A stretch of DNA of 7,223 bases, taken from contig DIVK01000113.1 of NCBI GenBank assembly GCA_002422455.1, positions 2,001 through 9,223 on the forward strand, in the 5' to 3' direction. A model generated the notes under the pieces. It had not been told where the DNA came from and did not search any database. It saw only the letters and a list, made by a program, of their open reading frames with translations. This DNA comes from Rhodoferax sp. UBA6134. Lineage in GTDB: Bacteria; Pseudomonadota; Gammaproteobacteria; Burkholderiales; Burkholderiaceae_C. Positions 1 through 6,181 of the stretch are shown in pieces. Each line of letters starts with the position of its first letter. Positions within the stretch are counted from its first letter, which is position 1. The position numbers were made by a program, and so were the translations under genes.

Positions 1-2414
1 TGCAATGCCGCGTCACCACCGAAGACCCGGAAAACAACTTCACGCCCGACTACGGCCGTATTGCGGTGTACCGCAGCGCGGCGGGTTTCGGCATCCGGCT
101 TGACGCCGGCACCGCCTACGCTGGCGCGGTGATCACGCCTTATTACGACTCACTGCTGGTCAAGGTCACGGCCTGGGGCCACACGCCCGACGAGGCGGCG
201 CAGCGCATGGACCGGGCGCTGCGTGAATTCCGCGTGCGCGGCCTGGCGACCAACCTGCAGTTTCTCGAAAACGTCATCGCGCACCCGCTGTTTCGCTCGG
301 GCGAGTGCACCACGCGTTTCATCGACACCACGCCCGAGCTGTTCAAGTTCCAGAAGCGGCGTGACCGTGCCACGCGCCTGCTCAAGTTTTTGGGCGAGGT
401 GGCGATCAACGGCAACCCCGAGATGAAAGGCCGCACGCTGCCCAAGCTGCCGCTGGCGCTGCCGATCAAGCCGCACTGCGACCTGACCAGCCCGATCCCC
501 AAAGGCACGCGTGATTTGCTCAAGGAACTCGGCGCCCGTGGTTTTGCCGACTGGATGAAGGCGCAGCCGCAAGTGCTACTGACCGACACCACGATGCGTG
601 ACGCCCATCAGTCGCTGTTTGCCACCCGCATGCGCACCGACGACATGACGGCGGTGGCGCCGCATTACGCACGCATGTTGCCGCAACTGTTCTCGATGGA
701 ATGCTGGGGCGGGGCCACCTTTGACGTGGCGCTGCGCTTCTTGAAGGAAGACCCGTGGGAGCGCCTGGCGCGCCTGCGCGCGGCCACGCCCAACATCCTG
801 TTCCAGATGCTGCTGCGCGCCAGCAACGCGGTGGGGTACACCAATTACGCCGACAACGTGGTGCGTTATTTTGTCCAGCAGGCGGCCAAGAACGGTGTCG
901 ACGTGTTCCGCGTGTTCGACTCGCTCAACTGGGTCGACAACATGCGGGTGGCGATGGACGCGGTGATCGAGACCGGCGCGCTGTGCGAAGGCACGCTGTG
1001 TTACACCGGCGACCTGTTCGATGCCAAACGCAGCAAATACGACCTCAAATACTACGTGTCCTTGGCCAAACAGCTGGAAAAAGCCGGTGCCCATATTCTG
1101 GGCATCAAGGACATGGCCGGTGTCTGCAAGCCGCGCGCTGCGTTCGAGTTGGTGCGGGTGCTGAAACAAGAGGTCGGCTTGCCGATCCACTTCCACACCC
1201 ACGACACCAGCGGCATCTCGGCGGCCTCGGTGCTGGCCGCGATTGACGCGGGTTGCGACGCGGTTGATGGTGCGCTGGATGCCATGAGCGGTCTGACCTC
1301 GCAACCGAATCTGGGCTCGATTGCCGCAGCACTCAGCGGCTCGGCGCGCGACCCGGGGCTGGACCTGGCCGCCATGCAGGCGCTGTCGCACTACTGGGAA
1401 GGGGTGCGGCGCGCCTATGTGCCGTTCGAGGCCGACATTCGCTGCGGCACCTCTGACGTCTACAACCACGCCATGCCCGGCGGCCAGTACACCAACCTGC
1501 GCGAACAGGCCCGCGCCATGGGCCTGGAACACCGCTGGCCCGAAGTCTCCAAGGCCTATGCTGACGTCAACATTTTGTTCGGCGACATCGTCAAGGTCAC
1601 ACCGACGTCCAAGGTGGTCGGCGACATGGCGCTGTTCATGGTCGCCAACGACCTGAAGCCGCAGGATGTCAGCAACCCGGCGCGCGAGGTGGCTTTCCCC
1701 GAGTCGGTGATTTCGCTGTTCAAGGGCGAACTGGGCTTTCCGCCCGATGGCTTTCCTAAGGATCTCGAGCACAAGGTCCTGCGTGGCGAAGCGCCGATGC
1801 AAGGGCGCGCCGGTGACCATTTGCCGCTTGTGGACCTGGAAGCCAAACGCCTGGAGGCCGAACACGCCGTGGGCCGCAAGCTCAGCGACACCGACCTGGC
1901 GTCTTATTTGATGTACCCCAAGGTGTTCAAGGACTACGCCGAGCACCGCCGCCAGTTCAGCGACGTGTCGCTGTTGCCGACTTCGCCCTTCTTTTACGGC
2001 CTGCTGGACCGCGAGGAAATTGCCATCGACATCGACCAGGGCAAGACCCTGGTGGTGCGCCAGACCGGCCGCTCCGACACGGTCGACGAGGAGGGCATGA
2101 TCAAGGTGTTTTTTGAGCTCAACGGCCAGCCGCGCGCGGTGCGGGTGCAAAAGGCGGGCTTGGGCGCGGTAAAAGCCAAACCCAAGGCCGAAGAAGGCAA
2201 CCCAAAACATGTGGGCGCGCCGATGCCCGGCATGGTGGTGACGGTGGCGGTGAAGGTGGGGCAAAAGGTGGCCAAGGGCGACGCGCTGCTGTCGATGGAA
2301 GCCATGAAGATGGAGACCATGCTGAGCGCCGAGCGCGACGGCACGGTGCACGCCATCCATGTGCGCACCGGCGAAACGGTCAACGCCAAGGACCTGCTGA
2401 TCGAGTTGCACTGA
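1..2414 (+). CDS. pyc: Pyruvate carboxylase, C-terminal part (5' end outside window)
   Basis: Biotin enzyme that carboxylates pyruvate to oxaloacetate using ATP and bicarbonate (EC 6.4.1.1), a cytoplasmic anaplerotic step. The frame is open from the left edge (first full codon at 3), giving 803 visible residues. About 350 are missing compared with the usual length near 1150. Residues 1-110 are the end of the biotin carboxylase domain (QCRVTTEDPENNF, RGLATNLQFLENV). The carboxyltransferase barrel starts near residue 190. Its expected metal ligands are present: Asp200 in MRDAHQS, Lys369 (normally carbamylated) in GIKDMAG, and His398 and His400 in HTHDTSG. The VTPTSK motif at 532-537 is also typical. 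The biotin domain ends the protein, with biotinyl Lys769 in AMKM, 34 residues before the C-terminus. Lys-to-Asp spacing (169) agrees with what I recall for characterised pyruvate carboxylases. An internal GTG at 66 is not the start. Oxaloacetate decarboxylase and other biotin enzymes fit less well, because biotin carboxylase and carboxyltransferase lie on one chain. Confidence 0.96.
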   Translation, partial: QCRVTTEDPENNFTPDYGRIAVYRSAAGFGIRLDAGTAYAGAVITPYYDSLLVKVTAWGHTPDEAAQRMDRALREFRVRGLATNLQFLENVIAHPLFRSGECTTRFIDTTPELFKFQKRRDRATRLLKFLGEVAINGNPEMKGRTLPKLPLALPIKPHCDLTSPIPKGTRDLLKELGARGFADWMKAQPQVLLTDTTMRDAHQSLFATRMRTDDMTAVAPHYARMLPQLFSMECWGGATFDVALRFLKEDPWERLARLRAATPNILFQMLLRASNAVGYTNYADNVVRYFVQQAAKNGVDVFRVFDSLNWVDNMRVAMDAVIETGALCEGTLCYTGDLFDAKRSKYDLKYYVSLAKQLEKAGAHILGIKDMAGVCKPRAAFELVRVLKQEVGLPIHFHTHDTSGISAASVLAAIDAGCDAVDGALDAMSGLTSQPNLGSIAAALSGSARDPGLDLAAMQALSHYWEGVRRAYVPFEADIRCGTSDVYNHAMPGGQYTNLREQARAMGLEHRWPEVSKAYADVNILFGDIVKVTPTSKVVGDMALFMVANDLKPQDVSNPAREVAFPESVISLFKGELGFPPDGFPKDLEHKVLRGEAPMQGRAGDHLPLVDLEAKRLEAEHAVGRKLSDTDLASYLMYPKVFKDYAEHRRQFSDVSLLPTSPFFYGLLDREEIAIDIDQGKTLVVRQTGRSDTVDEEGMIKVFFELNGQPRAVRVQKAGLGAVKAKPKAEEGNPKHVGAPMPGMVVTVAVKVGQKVAKGDALLSMEAMKMETMLSAERDGTVHAIHVRTGETVNAKDLLIELH

Positions 2415-2415
2415 T

Positions 2416-3300
2416 TCAGGCTGAACCCCACACGGCCAGTTGCTCGCGCACGATGCGCAGCGCTGGCGCCTCCTGGTGGTGGGTGAGCGTGACCAGCCCA
2501 AAGCGCCCCGTGGCGTTCAGGGCGGGGCTGACATTGAGCCGGACCAAGTCTGCGGCTACCGCGTTGACCGTCAGCAGGATGACGTCGCTCTGGCGCGCCA
2601 GGTCCACGATGCTCAGGGTTTCGTCGCAGTGCAGGGTCACCATGTTGTCCGGATTGGCCACCGGGCCATAACGCGCAATCAGCACCCGGGCCACCTCGTC
2701 GCTCAGTGGCGTCGAGGCCATGGGGTAGGCCATGATCTCGGCCAGGCTGACCGGCCGCCCCAGTTGTACCAAGGGGTGTTGCGGCCGCGCCTGGAAGCCG
2801 GCTGCCAGCTCAAAGGACTGTGTCACCAGCAGGTCGGCGGCCGGGCGCATGGAGCGCAAGTCCACAATGGCCGCATCAAGCCGCTGCTCACGCAGCGCAT
2901 CCACCAGCACGCCGGTGTTGGCGCGTGAAATCTGCACATGCAGCTTGGGGTGGTGCTGCGCCATGTAAAGCATGAGCGGTGTGGAGTACATGGCGCCAGG
3001 CGCCGAGCTCAAGCCAATGCGCAACTGGCCGACCAGGCCTTCGTGCATCCACTTGCCAGCTTGTTTGAGTGACTCGGCGTCGCCCACCAAACGGCTGGCA
3101 CGTTGCAAAATTTCGGCACCAAACTGGGTCAGCGCAATGCGCCGGCCCAGGCGGTCAAACAGCTTGCCACCCAGTTCGTCTTCGAGGCTCAGGATGCTGC
3201 GCGTCAGCGCGGGTTGGGTCAGGAAAACCGCCTTCGCCGCCTGCACATAGGAGCCGGCGTCGGCCAGGGCCACAAAGTGGCGCAATTGAACCAGGGTCAT
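2416..3300 (-). CDS. LysR-type transcriptional regulator
   Basis: A 294-residue DNA-binding regulator of normal length for the LysR family. The N-terminal winged helix-turn-helix occupies about residues 4-62. It shows the usual pattern: LRHFVALADAGSY, then AA at 21-22, TQPALTRSI at 28-36 as recognition helix, LE at 39-40, and LFDR at 47-50. Residues from about 90 form the effector-binding domain (LRIGLSS, then ALREQRLDAAIVD). The ATG at 3298-3300 is supported by a GAGGAG ribosome site at 3309-3314, eight bases upstream. The gene is divergent from the amidohydrolase/TRAP operon, the classic arrangement for a LysR regulator and its target, so I infer that it controls that operon and possibly itself. 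Its 3' end meets the pyruvate carboxylase stop with one base between. The ligand cannot be told from the sequence. Confidence 0.93.
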   Translation of the reverse strand: MTLVQLRHFVALADAGSYVQAAKAVFLTQPALTRSILSLEDELGGKLFDRLGRRIALTQFGAEILQRASRLVGDAESLKQAGKWMHEGLVGQLRIGLSSAPGAMYSTPLMLYMAQHHPKLHVQISRANTGVLVDALREQRLDAAIVDLRSMRPAADLLVTQSFELAAGFQARPQHPLVQLGRPVSLAEIMAYPMASTPLSDEVARVLIARYGPVANPDNMVTLHCDETLSIVDLARQSDVILLTVNAVAADLVRLNVSPALNATGRFGLVTLTHHQEAPALRIVREQLAVWGSA

Positions 3301-3331
3301 GGAAACTGCTCCTCAAAGTCATGGATGGTTG

Positions 3332-3337
3332 ATCATA
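3332..3337 (-). promoter_or_regulatory. Possible -10 element for the LysR-type gene
   Basis: On the minus strand these bases read TATGAT, five of six matches to TATAAT, and would start transcription about 25 bases before the ATG at 3300. The matching -35 position 17 bases upstream (TCTAAA, 3355-3360) is poor, and it overlaps the left arm of the inverted repeat. That arrangement would allow autoregulation. The evidence is weak. Confidence 0.25.
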
Positions 3338-3343
3338 AATGCA

Positions 3344-3373
3344 TTGGACTTTGGTTTAGAGCCCTCCTATCAT
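3344..3373 (+). promoter_or_regulatory. Possible sigma70 promoter for the amidohydrolase/TRAP operon
   Basis: A weak -35 TTGGAC (3344-3349) and a -10 TATCAT (3368-3373) are separated by 18 bases, which would start transcription near 3380 and leave a leader of about 45 bases. The -35 has only three consensus bases, as is usual for promoters that need an activator. The left arm of the inverted repeat covers the -35, and the right arm lies at the expected start site. This is a by-eye match only. Confidence 0.3.
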
Positions 3374-3392
3374 TGCGCCAACCAAGGTCAAA
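3344..3392. repeat. Imperfect inverted repeat, candidate operator
   Basis: The left arm TTGGACTTTGGTT (3344-3356) and the reverse complement of the right arm AACCAAGGTCAAA (3380-3392) agree at 11 of 13 positions. The inner 10 bases agree at 9. The arms are 23 bases apart, and their centres are 36 bases (three to four helical turns) apart. This suits two protein dimers or a tetramer contacting one DNA face. LysR tetramers commonly contact two sites at such distances, so binding by the neighbouring regulator is a reasonable inference. Inside it, TTG-N7-CAA at 3373-3385 fits the loose LysR T-N11-A pattern. A role as an RNA stem in the leader is less likely, given the long loop. Confidence 0.5.
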
Positions 3393-3411
3393 CAGAGACC
3401 TCTCATCTACC

Positions 3412-3416
3412 AGGAG
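3412..3416 (+). promoter_or_regulatory. Ribosome binding site that fixes the TTG start of the amidohydrolase
   Basis: AGGAG lies seven bases before the TTG at 3424, an ideal distance, and no ATG or GTG in frame is near. The in-frame ATT at 3421 would be only four bases away and is a very rare start codon. The site decides the start against the upstream in-frame codons that run into the antisense of the LysR-type gene. Confidence 0.75.
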
Positions 3417-3423
3417 CCCGATT

Positions 3424-4599
3424 TTGCAACGCCTCAGCGACACCGCAGCCCAAGAGTTCATTGCCCTCCGGCGTGACATCCACCGTCATCCGGAAATGGC
3501 GTTCCAGGAGCATCGCACCAGTGAACTGGTGGCGCAAAAGCTGCGCGACTGGGGCTACCAGGTGTCGACCGGCATTGGCGGCACCGGCGTGGTGGGGCAA
3601 CTGGTGCGCGGCACGTCGTCACGCACGATTGGCTTGCGCGCCGACATGGATGCCTTGCCCATTGTGGAGGCCACCGGGCTGGACTGGAGCAGCAGCCACC
3701 CGGGCACAATGCACGCCTGTGGTCACGACGGGCACACCGCCATGCTGCTGGCCGCCGCGCGGCAACTGGCCGAGCAAGGCCATTTTGACGGCACCTTGAA
3801 CCTGATTTTTCAGCCAGCCGAAGAAGGCGGCGGCGGCGCCCTGAAGATGATGGAAGACGGCTTGTTCGAGCGCTTTCCGTGTGATGCCATCTTTGCCATG
3901 CACAACATGCCGGGTTACCCGCAGGGTCAGCTGGTGTTTCGCAGCGGGCCGTTCATGGCTTCGTCCGACTACGCCAGTGTCACCCTGTACGGTGTCGGCG
4001 GCCATGGCGCCATGCCACACAAGGCCAGCGACCCGGTGGTGGCGGCGGCGGCCATCGTGATGGCGCTGCAGACCATCGTTTCGCGCAACACCGACCCGCT
4101 GCAGCCGGCGGTGGTCACGGTGGGTTCGCTGCGGGCCGGCCAGGCCAACAACGTGATTCCGGCCAGCGCGCAGCTCGAGATCAGCCTGCGGGCGCTCGAC
4201 CCGCAGGTGCGCCGGGACATGGAGCGGCGCATCAAGCAACTCATCACACTGCAAGCCGAAAGCCTGGGCGTGCGCGCCGAGATTGCGTGGCGTGCCGGCT
4301 ACGCGGTGCTGGTCAACGACGGCCAGCAAACAGCGCGCGCGCTGGCGGTGGCACAACAGCATTTTCCGGCTGCGCAGATCGTGGCGAATGGCGCCATGCT
4401 CACCGGCAGCGAAGACTTTGCCTTCATGCTCGAGCGTGTGCCCGGCTGCTACCTGCTGATCGGCAACGGCAGCGCCGGCGAGCCCGGTGCCTGCATGGTG
4501 CACAACCCGGCCTACGACTTCAATGACCAGAACATTGTGACGGGCGCGTCCTACTGGATTGCGCTGGCACAGGACCTGCTTTCCCCCCACCAAGCCTGA
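3424..4599 (+). CDS. M20 family amidohydrolase (hippurate / IAA-amino acid hydrolase type)
   Basis: A 391-residue cytoplasmic metallo-amidohydrolase, expected to cleave an N-acyl amino acid or similar amide into an acid and an amine. The metal site of this subfamily is present: Cys99 and His101 in HACGHDGH, the Glu133-Glu134 pair in QPAEEGG, His160 in AMHNMPG, and His360 in VHNPAYDF. The 200-residue His160-His360 spacing fits the plant IAA-amino acid hydrolases as I recall them. Other hallmarks are IHRHPE at 19-24, RADMDALP from 72, the dimerisation-domain GGHGAMPH around His194, and TGSEDF at 328-333. No signal peptide is seen, so the substrate must be inside the cell. TTG is chosen as start because of the ribosome site before it and because HRHPE then falls about 20 residues in, as is normal. 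The open frame upstream to 3103 lies antisense to the LysR-type gene. The gene is followed 29 bases later by the TRAP genes, so co-transcription is likely. The exact substrate (hippurate, another aroyl or acyl amino acid) is unknown. Confidence 0.93.
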   Translation: MQRLSDTAAQEFIALRRDIHRHPEMAFQEHRTSELVAQKLRDWGYQVSTGIGGTGVVGQLVRGTSSRTIGLRADMDALPIVEATGLDWSSSHPGTMHACGHDGHTAMLLAAARQLAEQGHFDGTLNLIFQPAEEGGGGALKMMEDGLFERFPCDAIFAMHNMPGYPQGQLVFRSGPFMASSDYASVTLYGVGGHGAMPHKASDPVVAAAAIVMALQTIVSRNTDPLQPAVVTVGSLRAGQANNVIPASAQLEISLRALDPQVRRDMERRIKQLITLQAESLGVRAEIAWRAGYAVLVNDGQQTARALAVAQQHFPAAQIVANGAMLTGSEDFAFMLERVPGCYLLIGNGSAGEPGACMVHNPAYDFNDQNIVTGASYWIALAQDLLSPHQA

Positions 4600-4628
4600 T
4601 TACCCAACCATAAACGAGGAGACTCCCC

Positions 4629-5666
4629 ATGAACACCCGCACCCGCATCAAAACGCTGCTTGCCAGCACACTGTTCGCCACTATCGGCCTGGGCCAAAGC
4701 GCCCAAGCCCAGCAGACCACGCTGACCCTGTCCAGCTGGGTGCCGCCCACCCATTTTCTGGTCACGGATATCCTGCAGCCGTGGATGGCTGACGTCAACA
4801 AGGCCACCGAGGGCCGGGTCACGATCAAGCTCTTGCCCAAACCGGTGGGCGCCCCACCCCAGCACTGGGAACTGGCGCGCAAGGGCGTGGCTGATATCAC
4901 CTATGGCAACTTTACCTACGAGCCCGAGCGCTTCAAACACGTCTGGTTTGCCGAACTGCCCATGATGGGCGACAAATGCGAAGCCTCGTCGGTGGCGCTG
5001 TGGCGTACCTGGGAAAAATACCTGTCGACCAACGACGCCTTCAAGGGCGTGGTCATGCTGGGTACCGGCATGTTGGGCGGCGGCCAGTTCAACCACCCCA
5101 GCAAAGTGATCGACACCCCCGATGACCTCAAGGGCATGAAAGTACGCATGGGCGGCCCGATCCAGAAGCGCATTCTGGAAGACCTGGGCGCGGTGCCGGT
5201 GTCCGGCCCGGCGACCAAGGCCTACGAGCTGCTGGAAGGCGGCGTGATTGATGCGTCGCTGCACGGCATTGAATCGGTGGTGAATTTCCGGCTCGATGGC
5301 AAGCTCAAAAACCACACCATCATTCCTGGCGGCTTGTATGACGGCACCTTCTTCGTGGTCATGAATGAAGGCAAGTTCAACAAGCTTTCGGCAGCTGACC
5401 AGGCCGCCATCCGCAAGGTGTCGGGCGAGATGCTGGCCCGCCGCTGGGGTAACGAGTGGGACAAACAAACCAAGGCCGCTGACGCCAAGTTGCGCGCAGA
5501 CGGTCACAAGTTTGCCGAGCCCAGTGCCGCCCTGCTGGACAACATCCGCAAAATCCGCACCACCATGCTGAAAGAACTGGCGGCAGAAGGCCCCTCGTTT
5601 GGCGTCAAGGACGTGCCCGGCATGGTCAGCTTTTATGAACAGCAGTACAAGGCCCTGGCCAAGTAA
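4629..5666 (+). CDS. dctP-like: TRAP transporter solute-binding protein, DctP family
   Basis: A 345-residue periplasmic binding protein that captures a carboxylate ligand and hands it to the DctQ/DctM membrane pair. A signal peptide is clear: basic MNTRTRIK, a hydrophobic stretch at residues 9-22, and a likely cut after AQA at 27. The mature protein begins with the beta strand TLTLSSWVPPTH, common in one branch of the family. The segment LKGMKVRMGG carries Arg173, at the place of the family's conserved carboxylate-binding arginine. The ELLEGGVIDA motif at about 198-207 and the C-terminal helices are typical. The ATG has a GAGGAG site at 4616-4621 with seven bases of spacing. It follows the amidohydrolase by 29 bases and precedes dctQ by 26, which supports one operon. 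The ligand is not identified. C4-dicarboxylate specificity should not be assumed, as family names are often copied without proof. Confidence 0.94.
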   Translation: MNTRTRIKTLLASTLFATIGLGQSAQAQQTTLTLSSWVPPTHFLVTDILQPWMADVNKATEGRVTIKLLPKPVGAPPQHWELARKGVADITYGNFTYEPERFKHVWFAELPMMGDKCEASSVALWRTWEKYLSTNDAFKGVVMLGTGMLGGGQFNHPSKVIDTPDDLKGMKVRMGGPIQKRILEDLGAVPVSGPATKAYELLEGGVIDASLHGIESVVNFRLDGKLKNHTIIPGGLYDGTFFVVMNEGKFNKLSAADQAAIRKVSGEMLARRWGNEWDKQTKAADAKLRADGHKFAEPSAALLDNIRKIRTTMLKELAAEGPSFGVKDVPGMVSFYEQQYKALAK

Positions 5667-5692
5667 GGCCAGACTCCTGCACTGAGGCAATC

Positions 5693-6181
5693 ATGAAATC
5701 CATGGCCAAAATCATCGAGCAGGCCGTTGCGCTGCTGCTCGTCATCCTGTTGTCGGCCATGGTCGCTTTGACCTTTGCCGATGTACTCGGCAGGCGCCTG
5801 TTCAACACCCCGGTGTTTGGTGCCAACGACATCACCGAGCACCTGATGGCGCTGATCATCTTTGCCGGCCTGCCACTGCTGACGGCGCGCCGCGGCCACC
5901 TGAGCATCGACCTGCTCGACCACTGGCTGCTGCGCCCAAGCTGGCGTGGCTGGCACAAGGCGGTCGATGTGCTGATTGCCGCCGTGCTGGGCCTGATGGC
6001 CTGGCAGTACGGGCTTGCCGTCGAAGAAGCTTACGAGATCAATGAGGTCAGCCCGGCGCTGACCATTCCCCGCGCCTGGATGTACATCTACATCAGTTTC
6101 ACCACCGCCCTGGCCGCCGTGCTGGCCCTGTTCACGGCAGCACCCCAACACGAAACCCACACCCTGGAGACCGCATCATGA
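5693..6181 (+). CDS. dctQ-like: TRAP transporter small membrane subunit, DctQ family
   Basis: A 162-residue inner-membrane protein, the small partner of the DctM subunit. Four hydrophobic segments at about residues 8-30, 48-65, 88-108 and 130-150 match the four-helix plan of the family. The family motif region is visible as FADVLGRRLFN at 28-38 and GANDITEHLMALIIFAGLP from about 43, followed by ARRGHLSIDLL. The ATG at 5693 has a TGAGG site five bases before it. A second ATG at 5702 is possible but less well placed. The stop TGA overlaps the ATG of the next gene in an ATGA arrangement, suggesting coupled translation of the two membrane subunits. Confidence 0.93.
   Translation: MKSMAKIIEQAVALLLVILLSAMVALTFADVLGRRLFNTPVFGANDITEHLMALIIFAGLPLLTARRGHLSIDLLDHWLLRPSWRGWHKAVDVLIAAVLGLMAWQYGLAVEEAYEINEVSPALTIPRAWMYIYISFTTALAAVLALFTAAPQHETHTLETAS

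Larger units (their letters stand above)
3301..3423. promoter_or_regulatory. Divergent control region between lysR-type gene and amidohydrolase/TRAP operon
   Basis: This 123-base gap separates the two divergent start codons. It is richer in A and T than the flanking genes, especially around 3329-3360. It contains ribosome sites for both genes, a long imperfect inverted repeat, and candidate promoter elements for each direction. It is the only place where the operon's own promoter and the LysR operator are likely to lie within this window. Confidence 0.75.

Noticed and set aside
2415..2425. Short dyad TTCAG-G-CTGAA at the convergent stop codons, considered as a shared terminator
   Set aside because: The stem has only five pairs with a one-base loop, which cannot fold, and there is no T run on either side.
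576..2501. A 641-codon open frame on the minus strand across the pyruvate carboxylase gene
   Set aside because: It lies antisense to a clearly conserved gene and its product is rich in His, Arg, Gln, Val and Gly without any family motif. This is the usual shadow of third-position GC bias.
3338..3345. Perfect 8-base palindrome AATGCATT in the divergent control region
   Set aside because: Pairing stops at once on both sides, and an 8-base palindrome in an A/T-rich stretch is not strong evidence for an operator. The longer repeat beside it is a better candidate.
3619..4593. A 324-codon open frame on the minus strand across the amidohydrolase gene
   Set aside because: Composition is a His/Arg/Gly/Val-rich shadow, there are no recognisable domains, and the opposite strand carries all the catalytic motifs of the M20 family.
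4551..5690. A 379-codon open frame on the minus strand across the solute-binding protein gene
   Set aside because: It is a shadow of the dctP-like gene, which has its own signal peptide, ribosome site and family motifs. The antisense product resembles nothing I know.
5667..5692. Gap between the dctP-like and dctQ-like genes, checked for a hairpin that would lower downstream expression
   Set aside because: The 26 bases hold a ribosome site but no convincing stem, so nothing supports attenuation here.
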